In this document: positions 34,401 through 45,249 of the stretch, in pieces
How the letters are laid out: every line of letters begins with the position of its first letter
Position numbering within the stretch: the first letter of the stretch is position 1
Origin: Macrotis lagotis
Lineage: Eukaryota; Chordata; Mammalia; Peramelemorphia; Peramelidae
Length of the DNA stretch: 64,000 bases
NCBI RefSeq assembly: GCF_037893015.1
Contig: NC_133658.1
Coordinates: 141,279,822 to 141,343,821, forward strand
Direction: 5' to 3'
The notes under the pieces: generated by a model
Database searches by the model: none
Told to the model about the DNA's origin: nothing
Seen by the model: the letters and a program-made list of their open reading frames with translations, nothing else
Made by a program: the position numbers and the translations under genes

Positions 34401-35260
34401 AGGGGAACAATATGTAAGAAAGCTGGAAAAGGTAGTTGAGGCTAGATTGTTAAGAGTTTTAATTATGAGATAGAGATGTTTATATTTTATTTATTTATTT
34501 ATTTTTTGTTGTATTGGCAATAAGGAGAGTTATTTTGTTCAAATGTTAGGACCTTGCAATTCTTTAATATTTCTTAAACTTGAGAGTACCTCACTAGCAA
34601 TATTAACTCTGAAATGGTTTATTGCTCAACCAGCAGATATGTAAAGGACTTTCACTTATCCAATATAAGGTTTTCTTTCCATCAGGTCTCATAGAAAGAT
34701 TAAAAACATTTGATGAGGAGAATAAAAACTACTTGGAAGATGCAGTCTGGGTGTTCTTAGAGCTTGTAAATCAATAGCAGGCAGTATGGTTGAAGCCAAA
34801 CCTATAGATAATCAGGCAAAGAACTCTGAAGAAAAACAACAAATACAGAAAGGAGAGCCAGGTTAATACAATATCCTTAAGTAGGAATCTTGACACATAT
34901 TCATGTATCCAATTTCTCAAGGCAATGATCCAACACAATTTTGAAGGACTCAGAATGAAAAATACTATTCCTCTTCAGAGATAGAAATTGAACTCTGCAG
35001 ATTGATGTATATATATTTTTACTTTACTTCCTTTTGTGATTGTTTTCATATGATTAATATTGAACTTTTGCATGATTTCATATGCCTAATTGATATGATA
35101 GTGCTTGCCTTCTCAAGAGGTGTTGGGGTTGGAGGAAAAGGGAGAGAATTTGAAACTCAAAATTTTTTTTTGTTTTATCTTTTAAAAAATTTTTATTTGA
35201 AGAATTCCTTCAAATTTCATTAATTTTGTGTATAATTGTCTTTAGAATTTCACAACTTTG
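34400..35260. other. Intergenic sequence, no feature recognised
   Basis: AT-rich, possibly containing old L1 pieces. Nothing could be assigned. Confidence 0.4.
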
Positions 35261-35264
35261 TACT

Positions 35265-35365
35265 TAAAATTTTTATTTATTTTGAGTTTTACAATTTTTC
35301 CCCTAATCTTACTTCCCTCCCCCACCCCCGCAGAAGGCAACTTGCCAGTCTTTGCATTGTGAAAC
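35265..35365 (-). mobile_element. L1 3' end
   Basis: Complement of the L1 3' terminus: 'gagttttacaatttttcccc' and 'cttacttccctcccccaccc'. Only the last 100 bp are present. Confidence 0.7.
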
Positions 35366-35672
35366 TTAAAATTTTTAAAAATAAGTTAAAATTTCAAAAA
35401 TGCATTTGCAAAATATTTAATTAATTCAATAAAAATATATCTTAAAACATTGAAGCAAAACTCTTGTAGTCATCTAGTCTTCTTTGAAATTGTGCATAAC
35501 TAAGACCTCCCCCTCCCCCCCAACTCTTTCATTTTGCAAACAATTGGAGTTCAGAATCAGCACTCACATCTGATTTCCTGACTTAGAGGATTCACAATAT
35601 AGTGCACCTCTGGAAAGAAAAAAAATGGAACTGTTATGAAAATATTGCCAGTTCACCACTGACCAGTGTTTT

Positions 35673-35826
35673 TTTTTTTTTTTTTTTTGCAAGGCAAATG
35701 GTGTTATGCGGCTTGCCCAAGGCCACACAACTAGGTAATTATTAAGTGTCTGAGACCAGATTTGAACCCAGGTACTCCTGACTCCAAGGCCTGTGCTTTA
35801 TCCACTACGCCACCTAGCCACCCCCA
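35673..35826 (-). repeat. WSINE1-like SINE
   Basis: Antisense SINE with duplication 'tgaccagtgtttt' on both sides. Confidence 0.9.
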
Positions 35827-36089
35827 TGACCAGTGTTTTAATATTTAGTTTTAGTGTTTTAATATTTCATGGGCATTCCCAGTTAGAATCTAGCTAGGAT
35901 CACTTATGACCTGTTAGGGTGTTATGACATTATATGCCCAGACTATTTTATCTTTTCCGTGACCTCTGCCCACACACACTTAGTATTAGTCAGTTCTGTT
36001 AACAACCCTATGGAGGTAGATAAATCACAAAATAGAATTGTAAATTTTATCTGAGTCAGATGGCATTCTTGGTATTTAGAATGTACTTT

Positions 36090-36240
36090 TTTTAAAAAGT
36101 TTTTTGCAAGGCAATGGGGTTAAGTGGCTTGCCCAAGGCTACACAGCTAGGTAATTCTTAAATATCTGAGACTGGATTTGAACTCAGGGACTCCTGACTC
36201 CAGGGCCGGTGCTCTATCCACTGCACCACCAAGCTGCCCC
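36090..36240 (-). repeat. WSINE1-like SINE
   Basis: Antisense SINE flanked by 'tagaatgtacttt' (36077-36089 and 36241-36253). Confidence 0.92.
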
Positions 36241-36294
36241 TAGAATGTACTTTAAAAAAAAAAATCAATGAGTGCCATTGATTATTGTTCCCCT

Positions 36295-36470
36295 CATAGA
36301 TCCATTAGTCTAGGGAACTTCAAAAGTCATCTACTCTAAGCCCCTCAATGTACAGATGAGGAAACTGAGGCCCAGGGTATTTAGGTGGTTTATTCACGGT
36401 CATATAATCAGTAAACATCGGGGTGGGATTTGAACCCCCCCCCCTTCCAATCCACGTCAACAGTAAATCT
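36295..36470 (-). repeat. MIR SINE
   Basis: 'caatgtacagatgaggaaac', 'tgaggcccagggtatttag', 'gggatttgaaccccc', antisense MIR just upstream of the CpG island. Confidence 0.65.
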
Positions 36471-36670
36471 AAAAATTCCAGAAAATCCCCCATCACTCAT
36501 TTACAGTGGTCTGAAACTAGCGTTGCAGGCCGGGCGCGGGCACGTGGGCGGGCGCCCTGGGACGCGCCTGCGCGGCTCTGTGCGTTGCGCGCAGGCGCCG
36601 TAGGCTCTCCCGGCGTTTGCCAGGCTCGGGCTGGCCCTGGCACGGGGGTGGGCCTCCCCGGGGCAGTGTC

Positions 36671-36682
36671 TGCGCACGCGCA
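36671..36682 (+). promoter_or_regulatory. NRF1-type site upstream of ADAM32
   Basis: TGCGCACGCGCA fits the NRF1 consensus YGCGCAYGCGCR at every position and lies 60 bp before the ADAM32 start codon. Related half sites (GCGCAGGCGC, CGCCTGCGCGG) lie at about 36565-36600. NRF1 sites are common in CpG-island and male germ-line promoters. Occupancy is inferred. Confidence 0.5.
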
Positions 36683-36741
36683 GCGTCCTACGGCCGCTCG
36701 TCGTTGCTGCCCTCTCCGGGCCCCGCCGCCGCGGCTCCGCC

Positions 36742-36787
36742 ATGCTTCCTCTGCTGCTGCTGCTCGAGGCCTTGTATGCTGCGGAAA
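36742..36787 (+). CDS. ADAM32: ADAM32 exon 1: start codon and signal peptide
   Basis: First coding exon of an ADAM-family gene, inside a CpG island. ATG has G at -3 and is followed by MLPLLLLLEALYAAE, a 15-residue leucine-rich signal peptide. The exon ends after one base of the next codon at a consensus GTAAGAG donor. Joined to the exon at 44571 it reads ...YAAESFQQTLLQITVP, resembling the recalled N-terminus of human ADAM32 (signal peptide, then GFQNSLLQIVIP). Other ATG frames in the island continue past the donor without matching anything recognised. By family knowledge ADAM32 is a testis-biased membrane ADAM without a working zinc site. The protein would be inserted in the secretory pathway. 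Confidence 0.82.
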
Positions 36788-37280
36788 GTAAGAGCCCCAA
36801 GCCTCCCCGGGGCGCTTCCCAGACCTTTGCAGGGGGCAGGTGGAGGAGGGCGGGGCGGCAGCCCCTCTTCTTGGAATCCGCCCTTCGGGGACCCAGGGAG
36901 GAAGGGGACGTTTTACAGATTTTTAGCCCAATTGAGCCTCGCAGCGGCCCTCACTGAAGATAGGGCTTTTTTTTTTTTTTTTTTTTTTACCCTGAAAAAC
37001 TGAATCAAAGGGGAAGGGGTTCGGGGTCACCCGGTAACCGTGAGCGCCATCTTCCCGGCTCCGGCCCGGGCCAACGGCTCCTCCTCGAGCAGGCGGCCGG
37101 AACCCCGGAAACCCCCAAGTTTAGCCGGTCAAGGGCCGAATTATCCATATCCAGCGGGAATCATACAGATCCTCTTATGTAAAAGGGGAACCGAGCGGCA
37201 TAGGCGTGTGTCCCATTCTTTAAACTTTACTTTTTAACTTTACTGTTTTTGGATCTCATTTTTTTTTTCACTTTTAGGGT

Positions 37281-37432
37281 TTTATTATTTTTTATTTTAG
37301 GTTTTTGCAAGGGAAATGGGGTTAAGTGGCTTGTCCAAGGCCACACAGCTAGGCAATTATTAAGTGTCTGAGGTCGGATTTGAACTCAGGTCCTCCTGAC
37401 TCCAGGGCTGGTGCTCTATCCACCTAGCTGCC
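37281..37432 (-). repeat. WSINE1-like SINE
   Basis: Antisense SINE in ADAM32 intron 1, 'gcaagggaaatggggttaag' to 'ctatccacctagctgcc'. Confidence 0.85.
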
Positions 37433-37439
37433 GCCTCCT

Positions 37440-37600
37440 CTTTTTTTTTTCATTTTAAAAGAAAACATTTTCCCAACTACATGCAAAGATAGTTTTAAAT
37501 ATTCGTTTTTTTTGGTAAGAGTTTGAGTTCCACATTTTTCTCCCTCCCTTTGACAGCAAGTACCCTGAGATAGGTTCTACTTTTCCATTTTAGGAAAATT
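37440..37600 (-). mobile_element. L1 3' end
   Basis: 'cccaactacatgcaaagata' and 'gagttccacatttttctccc' are the antisense L1 3' terminus. Confidence 0.6.
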
Positions 37601-37649
37601 TTCTAACATCCGAAGTTGAAATCTATCCTGGTTTGCCCTTTGTTTTTAG

Positions 37650-37940
37650 CTTTACCCACTGAAATGGAGGGGGCACATGTTCAGTTCTTTCCCAAAGTTT
37701 GATAATAGTTGGGATTCCTCTGCTTCCATCCCAATCTCTTTTCCAGGCTTGACATTCCCAATTTCCTTCAGTGACAGAACATTAAGGCTTTTTTTGCTGC
37801 TTTGGTCACCGTCTTCTAAATGTTCTACAGTTTGTCATTGTTCGTACAAAAATATGGTGTTCAGATCTGACCACAATACTCCAGAAGTAACCTAACCGAA
37901 AGAATACAATGGGGTCTTCCTTCCCTCATTTTGGACACCA
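37650..37940. mobile_element. CR1/L3-like LINE relic
   Basis: 'gttcagatctgaccacaata' followed by 'ctccagaagtaacctaac' resembles the conserved CR1/L3 segment. Too eroded to place the strand firmly. Confidence 0.4.
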
Positions 37941-38283
37941 TGCCTCTATAATGAATGAATGAAAAAAAGAGTTTTAAATATTTGCTATATGTAAATCAAT
38001 ATGCTGTGGGTTGCAGATACAAACTGAAAAGTGGAAATAGTCTCTTTCTCTCAAAGAACTCACATTCAAATGAAGCTATCCCATGGTTTTTAGATAGTAA
38101 TACATCTTTTAATTTTGTTTTAGTAATGCATCTTTTAAAGTACCATTTTCACTGATAAAACTATTGTTTTCTAATGTTGAACCATTTGACATAAGTGATG
38201 AGTTTTTTTCCTTTTTCTGGGTCTTCAGTAGTTGTGGTTGAAGGATTCATTTATTTTTTTTTAAACACTATTTGCTTTTTTAT

Positions 38284-38430
38284 TTTTATTTTTTTTAGGG
38301 CTTGGGTTTTTTTTTTTTTTTTTTTGGCAAGGCAAATGGGATTAAGTGGCTTGCCCAAAACCACACAGCTAGGTAATTATTAAATGTCTGAGTCCTGATT
38401 TGAACTTGGGTACTCTTGACTCCAGGGCTC
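38284..38430 (-). repeat. WSINE1-like SINE, truncated head
   Basis: Antisense SINE ending early at 'gactccagggct'. 'tatttgctttttt' is duplicated on both sides. Confidence 0.85.
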
Positions 38431-38449
38431 TATTTGCTTTTTTAAAATG

Positions 38450-38780
38450 ATGGCTGCAGGGATTGAGCTGTAAGTAGGTCCTCATTTGATTTGGTGGATC
38501 CTCATTTCTGAGGCTTTTGGGTTTGCTTACCTATCCATTCTTAGTAGGTAGCATTGGGAGTGATGAGAAAAGTATGCTCCTTCACAGGGTTTACTTACTT
38601 TCCTTAACGATGATTGTAAGGAGCCAAGAAGCAGGGTTGGGCTCTTGGATACCAGGCTGTCTCAAAGACATCAGGATTTGAAGGAAGGTGGTAGTCAAGA
38701 TGGTGATAATGATTTGACTTGCTGTTTCACCCATGATCACATTGGCAGTTTTTTTCTGCCATGTGATATGCATAACTCAT
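38450..38780. repeat. Unassigned interspersed repeat, also at 51500-51800
   Basis: 'tgaaggaaggtggtagtcaa' and its surroundings recur, diverged, near 51606. Possibly ERV-derived. Family unknown. Confidence 0.35.
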
Positions 38781-39309
38781 AATGAACTTGTACTCCACCA
38801 AAAGTCCCAGTTTTTTTTTTTTTGACTAAAACTGTTTTCTAGTCACAGATCTAGTTAAAACCTGTACTTAATTCACAGAGTATGGAATTTATAGTCACAG
38901 TTCAATTCTCTAGAATTCTCTGCCTCCTCCTCAGTTGCCTTCCACTTTGACTCCTATTCTTTTTCAGCTGGCTGCTTTTGTGGGTGAAAGTCTCTTTGAA
39001 TTCTTTCCTGATTGTGAATTGCTTCCCTGGCCCATTATTTTAGGAAGAGGTTCAATCAAGCTTTCACTTGACTCACAGTTCCTCACTTGTAGAGCTCCTC
39101 CTCTTCCTTATTAATAGTTTTGCCCCCGAAGGTATCTTCTCCCTAATTTTAGCCCTGTTTTATGTTACTCCTCTCTGCCATATAAAGTTCCTTGAGCAAT
39201 TGTTTGCTTGTATTTGTATCCCTGTGGGGTTCAGAATCATCCATCCTGAAGAAAAACTACTGAGGCAGAGCTCCAAACCCAAAACATTTTATTAAATGAA
39301 ATGGTCTTA

Positions 39310-40371
39310 TTTACTTTATTTTTATTTTATTTATTTTTCCAATGACATGCAACAGTAGTTTTCAATAATCATTTTTCTTTGCAAAATTTTGAGATTTACA
39401 TTTTTCTCCCTCTCTCCCTTCCCTGACAGAAAGCAATCTTAGGCTTTACATGTATAACCATGCTAAACATAGCTCCATATTAATCATGTTGTGAATGAAA
39501 GAAGAATCAAATCCAAATGGAAGAAGAAAAAAAGAAAATGCCATATGAGACGACTTTTAAAAATTGAAAATATTAAGTTTTGTTTTGCATTTAAACTTTA
39601 CAGTTATTTCTCTGCATATTGATGGTATTTTCCATCACAAGTCTTTTAGCATTATTTTTGATTATTGTCCAGCTGAAATGAAGAAGTCCCTCATAGTTGA
39701 TCATCACCCAATATTACTGTTAGTGTGTATAACTGCTCACTTCGTACAGTAGCAGTTCATGTAAGTCTTTGCAAGTTTTTCTGAAGAGCTATCCTTCGTG
39801 ATTTCTTATAGAACAGTAGTGTTTCATCACATCCACATTCCATAATTTGTTCAGCCATTCCCTAGTTAATGGATCTCCTCAATTTCCAGTTCTTTGTGAA
39901 GTGGTACCTCAGAGTGGTTTTAATTTGCATTTCTCTAGTCAATAACGAATTAAAGCATTTTTTCATGTGACTATGGATAGCTTTAATTTATATCCTTTGA
40001 CCATTTATTAATTGGAGAATGACTTGTATTCTTATAAATTTGACTCAGTTCCCTATATATTTTAGAAATTAGTCCTTTGTCAGAAACACTAGTTGTAAAG
40101 ATTATTTCCCAACTTACTGCATTTCTTTTATCTTGGTTGCATTGTTTTATTTGTGCAAAAACTTTTCAATTTAATGTAATCAAAACTGTCCATTTTGCCT
40201 TTTATAATGTTTTCTCTCTCTTCTTTGGAAATAAAACTGCTCCCCTTTCCATAGATCTGATAGATGAATGATTCCTTGTTCTCTTAATTGACTTCTGAAT
40301 ATCACCCTTTATGTCTACATTCTGTACCCATTTAGACCTTATCTTAGTATAGGGTATGAGGTGTTGGTCTA
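39310..40371 (-). mobile_element. L1 3' region, about 1 kb
   Basis: Antisense L1: 3'UTR-like start ('gagatttacatttttctccc'), then end of ORF2 ('cattccctagttaatggatc', 'ttaatttgcatttctctagt', 'cctttgaccatttattaatt'). It stops where an LTR begins. Confidence 0.7.
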
Positions 40372-40833
40372 TGCCATGGCCCCTTCTAATGAAGTGGACC
40401 TCAGATCTCCCTCAGTCTGAGAAGACTCCTTCCTCCAGGGCCTTAGTTTTATAGTGCTTGGTACCCAGACAATACAGATGAAACATATTAAAAATACAGA
40501 ATCTCATTGGTTAAGAGACCTTCTCCATGATCCTCTAGAAAGGTAGCCACAAAATACAGATTCTCATTGGTTGGTAAATGATCTGATGGGCAGATCTTAT
40601 ACCTTTTAGAAGGTCCTACTGAGAGGAGCAGGTCCATCTATGTAGGCTGATGGGTCAGATCTCCCAGTGGCAAATGGGGTCATTTGTTGTCCAAATGCAT
40701 ATCATGTCTGTTTCCCCATGTTGGGCAGTAGTGAGATGAGAAGGGATGGAGTAGCAGCAAAAAACAAACTAATGCTACTCTGACAACTAGCCCTCACTGC
40801 CCTAGCTTAAATTTAACTTAGCAGCTCTTGGCA
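40372..40833 (-). mobile_element. Probable solo LTR of an endogenous retrovirus
   Basis: 462 bp with inverted ends TGCCA...TGGCA. On the minus strand the order is two CCAAT-type elements ('aaccaatgagaatctgta' and 'aaccaatgagattctgta' about 60 bp apart), then TATAAAAC and a GC-richer leader, as in a U3-R-U5 layout. No internal retroviral genes and no clear target duplication. Confidence 0.55.
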
Positions 40834-40901
40834 TACATTTGGTCCCACTTCTACCTTTCAGTCCATCATGACCTCTTTTATAGCTAAGTACTGTGGCCAA
40901 G

Positions 40902-41210
40902 TAGGGCATCTAGATGGCACAGTGGATAAGAGTACTGGCCTTGGAATCAGGTGGATAGGAGTTTGAATCCAGCCTCTGACACTTATTAGCTGTGTGACCT
41001 TGGGCAAGTTACTTAACCCTGATTACCTTGAATCCAAGGCCATCTCCAAGTCATCCTGATTCATAATCTGACCACTTGACCCAGATGACTCTGGAGGAGA
41101 AAATGAGGCTGGTGACTTAGCACAGTGCCCCCCCCCCCATTCACATGATTGTTATGGTATCACTTCCCTGATGTTGTGGTCTTCTTTGAAAATGAAGGAC
41201 AAACATTATT
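40902..41210 (+). repeat. RTE-tailed tRNA SINE
   Basis: tRNA head 'gggcatctagatggcacagt', middle 'ccaagtcatcctgattcata', and RTE-like end 'gtggtcttctttgaaaatga'. Flanked by 'tactgtggcca'-like repeats. Confidence 0.8.
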
Positions 41211-41662
41211 ATACTGTGGGCCAGCCTGGCACCTTCCATCCTATAAACCTCTTAAGTGAACCCGAGCTGTTATTGACTTCTGTGTAAATCTAGACACATA
41301 CCCAGGGCATCCTTATTTAGAGAATTATTAATGTAGTGGAGAGGCAGGCATTTTGCAAGCAGTATTCCATGGTAGATGGCATCTTTACAATATGAAAGAC
41401 TAGAGAATGCAGGGAAAATATTAAGCATGCCATTCTCTCTTTTCCCCTTCCCCTTTTAGATTAAGAAAAGGGCTTGTGCAGAAAATAGAAGCGACAAAGG
41501 CAAGTTTTATTATTGTTCAATTGAACACAATTTCATTGATGTAGGGAGTTCTAATTAGGAACTTTCATTATTAATGCATTGAGTACCTTTTCCAAAATCT
41601 TGTCACCTCTGTAAGAGCAGGTAGCAGGAAAAAAACATGTATGGAAATAAACAGTATATATA

Positions 41663-41702
<40 letters not shown>

Positions 41703-42126
41703 ATTTCTATTAGGATTATCAGGAATGCTAGAGCTTATTATGAGCTGACTCAGAACAAAGAAATCTAAAAAAAACCAAAGAGAGTTTTTTCTTAAAGTTT
41801 TATTGGGGAAAAGAGGAAGGGAAAAGAGTGCTGCTGCTGCTTGGGGTATATGGACCAGTGGAGAAGCTAGTTGTTGTTCTACTCTTATTTTACTTCTGGG
41901 TTCTCTGTTTGCAAGCCGAATTTTTTTCTCCTGGATTGCCTGTTTTGGTTAATATCATCTCATTTCAGTTACTCACTATGTCAGTAACTTTTGGCTTCTT
42001 ATCTCATGTCCAGTTGTTTATCAGATCCTGTAAACTTTACACATAAAGTATTTCTTTCCATTCCTGCTACTCTTAACCGAGTCTTCATTCCTCCATGCCT
42101 AGATTATTTCAACATTTTCCCCAATT
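41211..42126. other. ADAM32 intron 1, mostly unassigned
   Basis: A (CA)n tract lies at about 41664-41700. Otherwise no feature or exon-like frame recognised. Confidence 0.5.
41664..41700. repeat. (CA)n microsatellite
   Basis: About 36 bp of pure AC repeats. Confidence 0.95.
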
Positions 42127-43085
42127 CATAAATGGTCAAAGGATATGCAAACACAGTTTATGGATGAGATAAAAGCAATCCATAGTCATATGAAAAATTG
42201 TTCTAAATAATTACTTATTAGAGAAATGCAAATTAAAGTTTCTCTGAGGTACCACCCCACACCTCTCAAACTGGCCAATATGACCAGAAAGGATAATGAT
42301 CATTGTTGGAAGGGGGGTGTGGGAAATCTGGGACACTAATGCATTGTTGGTGGAGCTGTGAACTCCTCCAACCTTTCTGGAGAGAAATTTGGAACTACAC
42401 CCAAAGGGCAACAAAAATGTGCATACCCTTTGATCCAGCAATACCACTGCTGGGTCTATACTCTGAAGAGATGATGAAAAAGGGTAAAAACATCACTTGT
42501 ACAAAAATATTCATAGCAACCCTGTTTATGTTGGCAAGGAATTGGAAATCAAGTAAATGTCCTTCAATTGGGGAATGGCTTAACTAACTGTGGTATATGT
42601 ATGTTATAAGAACACTATTGTTCTATTAGAAACCAGGAGGGATGGGAATTCAGGGAAACCTGGAGGGATTTGCATGAATTGATGCTAGCAGAGTGAGATG
42701 AGCAGAATCACAAAAAGACTGTACTCTCTAACAGTAACATGGGGGTGATGTTCGACCTTGATGGACTCACTCATTCCATCAGTGCAACAATCAGGGAAAA
42801 TTTTGGGCTGTCTGTGATGGAGAATACCATCTGTATCCAGAGAACTGTGGAGTTTGAACAAAGACTATTACCTTTAATTTAGGAAAAAAACCAGATATCT
42901 TATACTTTATGTTTCTTCCTTAAGGATATGATTTCTCTCTCATCACATTCCATTTGGATCAATGTATACCATGGAGACAACGTAAAGATTGACAAATTGC
43001 CTTCTTTGGGAGGGGGGGAGCGAAGTAAGATTGGGGAAAAAAATTGTAAAACTCAAAATAAATAAAATCTTTATAATTCATAAAA
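42127..43085 (+). mobile_element. 5'-truncated L1 (ORF2 end and 3'UTR)
   Basis: Broken frames give MCIPFDPAIPLLGLYSEEMM and NWKSSKCPSIGEWLN, the L1 ORF2 C-terminus. A 3'UTR follows with a G-rich tract and the end 'gtaaaactcaaaataaataa'. It is the best-preserved L1 end in the window and serves as reference for the fragments at 6417 and 35265. Confidence 0.85.
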
Positions 43086-43149
43086 AGATCTAAGAGAAAA
43101 GAATTCACATATCAGAGCATACATCAAACTTTAAAATTTAAGATATTTG

Positions 43150-43392
43150 ATAAATTGTTGTTCAGTTGTTTTCAGAACTCTGGGGTTTTCTTGGCAGATA
43201 CTGAAGTGGTTAGCCATTTCTTTGTCTAGTTAATTTTTACAGATGAGGAAACTGAGGCAAACAGAAATAAGTGATTATTTGCCCAGGATCACATATCTAA
43301 TAAGTATCGGAATACAGATTTGAACTTGGTAAGAAAAGTCTTTCTGATTCCAGGTCTAGCACTCTAACCATTTCACCACCTAACTCCCCCTT
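43150..43392 (-). repeat. MAR1-type SINE
   Basis: 'attgttgttcagttgttttc', 'ttttcttggcagatactgaa', to 'ccacctaactcccc', antisense. Confidence 0.8.
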
Positions 43393-43659
43393 TGCAGTAA
43401 ATAGAAAAGATCTTTTCTGAAGGGGGGGGGGGAAGATGAAGACTTTTGGGGATAGAAAGTTTGACTATCTACTTAGTTCATTGAAAATAGGAGTTATAAA
43501 TATTTGGTGAAACTGACTAGGTGTTAGAAGGGACTAAGTTTAAAAATGTACCCTTACACTCCCTAGTGAAGTTATTGCAGTGTTTCTTTAGTTATCTGTG
43601 ATGTGTTAGATAAGAGTACTGGACTTGAAATCATGAAGACTTGAGTTTGAATTTTGTGC

Positions 43660-43733
43660 CAGACAGACTAATGAGTTCCTTGAGAGCAGGCACTGTCTTT
43701 TGCCTTTCATTCATCCCCAGCTCTTAGCATTGT
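43660..43733 (+). mobile_element. L2 3' end, left part
   Basis: 'tccttgagagcaggcactgt' and 'ccccagctcttagcat' are L2. The tail resumes at 44129 ('gtttggtacacaatagatgc'). Confidence 0.65.
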
Positions 43734-44128
43734 CAACCTAAAATTAAAAGGATTACCAGAATAACTACAATAAAGGACTTTAATCAAGGCAAGAGAATTG
43801 CAATTTTGGATACTATGTAACAACAAAGTACTGGGGTGTTCAGGAGGGACAGAAGGGGGACAGGGTTTAAATATTTCAATAGGGAAGGGAGTCTCATGGA
43901 AGGCACATACTCTTAAAGTTGTTTCATAAACTGTTTTGCAAAATAACTGAAGTTCCATAGAGAAGGCCAGGTAGTCTCAGGCAGTGTTGACTTCTGGTCA
44001 AAACAGTGGTCACCAGGGGCTGCAGTGGGGAGTTTCAGAAAAAATCTAAGATGGGCCTAACTGGTTCAAACATACTCTAACCATGGGGTCAGGATCAGGT
44101 AGTCCCTCTGATGGTTACATTCAACAGT
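43734..44128 (-). mobile_element. Probable solo LTR inserted in L2
   Basis: 395 bp, TGTCAACC...TTCAACA on the plus strand, so TGTTGA...TTGACA on the minus strand. A minus-strand ATTAAAG signal lies near 43770. It splits an L2 tail into two parts, which fixes its boundaries to within a few bases. Target duplication not seen. Confidence 0.5.
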
Positions 44129-44175
44129 TTGGTACACAATAGATGCTTAATAGTTTTTTCACTGATTAACTGAGA
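44129..44175 (+). mobile_element. L2 3' end, right part
   Basis: 'acacaatagatgcttaatag' continues the L2 tail after the LTR. Confidence 0.6.
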
Positions 44176-44570
44176 TAATAGGAAGAATGTGGATGATTTT
44201 AGAAACTTAAATAAAGGCTCAGAAAATTCTAGTTTTTTTCCTTAGAGTGTGGAAGTAATAGATTTATATAAAGTTTTACACCATAACAACCAAGTAAAGT
44301 AGGTAGTGGTAATATTCCTTTATGAGGAAACCAGAGGGAGAATTTCTGCAAGGTTACATGGCTTAGTAACTAATTCCAGTGCTATTTCATTATATTATAC
44401 TGAATTGTGAAGTCAGAGAAAAATATCATTAAAAATGATAACTTGGGGAAGTCATATAACATTTTTTAAAAGGAGTTTTGAATTAAAAAACTTTAAAATT
44501 AGACTAGCAAATGAAGAATGACACTGTAAGTTGAAAGGTATTAAGTATTAAATTTTTTTGCTTAATACAG

Positions 44571-44650
44571 GTTTTCAACAAACCCTGCTTCAAATCACAG
44601 TTCCACAGAAGATTTGGTCAAATGAAACTGAAGATTCAGAGGAACAACAT
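44571..44650 (+). CDS. ADAM32: ADAM32 exon 2: start of the prodomain
   Basis: Second ADAM32 coding exon, between acceptor aatacag and donor GTAAATG. Two bases complete the Ser codon split with exon 1, then 26 codons follow and it ends in phase 0. The translation FQQTLLQITVPQKIW is the typical first strand of an ADAM prodomain (LLQITVPxKI) and agrees with the region recalled from human ADAM32. The remainder is acidic (SNETEDSEEQH). The exon lies 7.8 kb after exon 1. I found no exon 3 in the remaining 19 kb, so intron 2 probably continues past the window. ADAM2, ADAM18 or another member of the same cluster is the alternative, but position next to ADAM9 favours ADAM32. Confidence 0.82.
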
Positions 44651-44989
44651 GTAAATGAGAATTAACTATTAAAAAATTTAAAATAATTGAAAATGTTTAG
44701 TAAAGCAAACTTAATAGGGTGTTTCCTTTAATGGCTGTGTGTAAGATGCCACAAAACAATTTTATATTTACACATTTATCAAAATTGGTGTCCATATTTA
44801 TTTTGGGAGTACTAATATTAAGTTTTGTAGAAACTAAGCAACAAAATAGATTTTAGATAACAAAATATAAACATTTAGCAAGCTTATATTTATTTCAAAA
44901 GCCCAAGATAGGATTGTGGTTTATATAAAAATGTATACGTGTAGTTAATCTCTCAGATAGCTGTTCATTTTGTAACTTTAAAATTTTTT

Positions 44990-45130
44990 TATTTATTCAT
45001 TTTTCCAGGTTCATGCAATGATAGTTTTCAGCAATAATTTTTTGCAAGGTTTTGAGTTTCTCCCTTTCCCCATCCCTTCCCCCCCCCCGACAGAAAGAAA
45101 TTGAATGTTATACATGTGTAACTATCAACA
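44990..45130 (-). mobile_element. L1 3' end
   Basis: 'gcaatgatagttttcagcaa' and 'gagtttctccctttccccat' match the antisense L1 3' terminus at 39310. Located 340 bp after ADAM32 exon 2. Confidence 0.55.
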
Positions 45131-45249
45131 TAAATCCATATTATTTTTTTGTGTATTTATTTACAGGTTTAAATATCAGTGACCTTCTCCAACACATGCT
45201 ATTACAGTTAATCCATTTTAACAATTATATACTAAGGCAATGCAAATTA

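Larger units (their letters stand above)
36515..37150. promoter_or_regulatory. CpG island promoter of ADAM32
   Basis: The only CpG-dense stretch in the window, with many CG dinucleotides and GC boxes (GGGCGG near 36547), in an otherwise AT-rich region. It covers the start codon and first donor of ADAM32. An E-box core CACGTG lies near 36541. No TATA box is seen at a suitable distance, so dispersed initiation is expected. Transcription from both strands is possible but not shown by any recognised minus-strand exon. Confidence 0.8.

Noticed and set aside
36501..36800. Open frames on both strands of the CpG island other than the ADAM32 start
   Set aside because: GC-rich DNA lacks stop codons by chance. 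None shows a domain, and the plus-strand ones run across the consensus donor at 36788.
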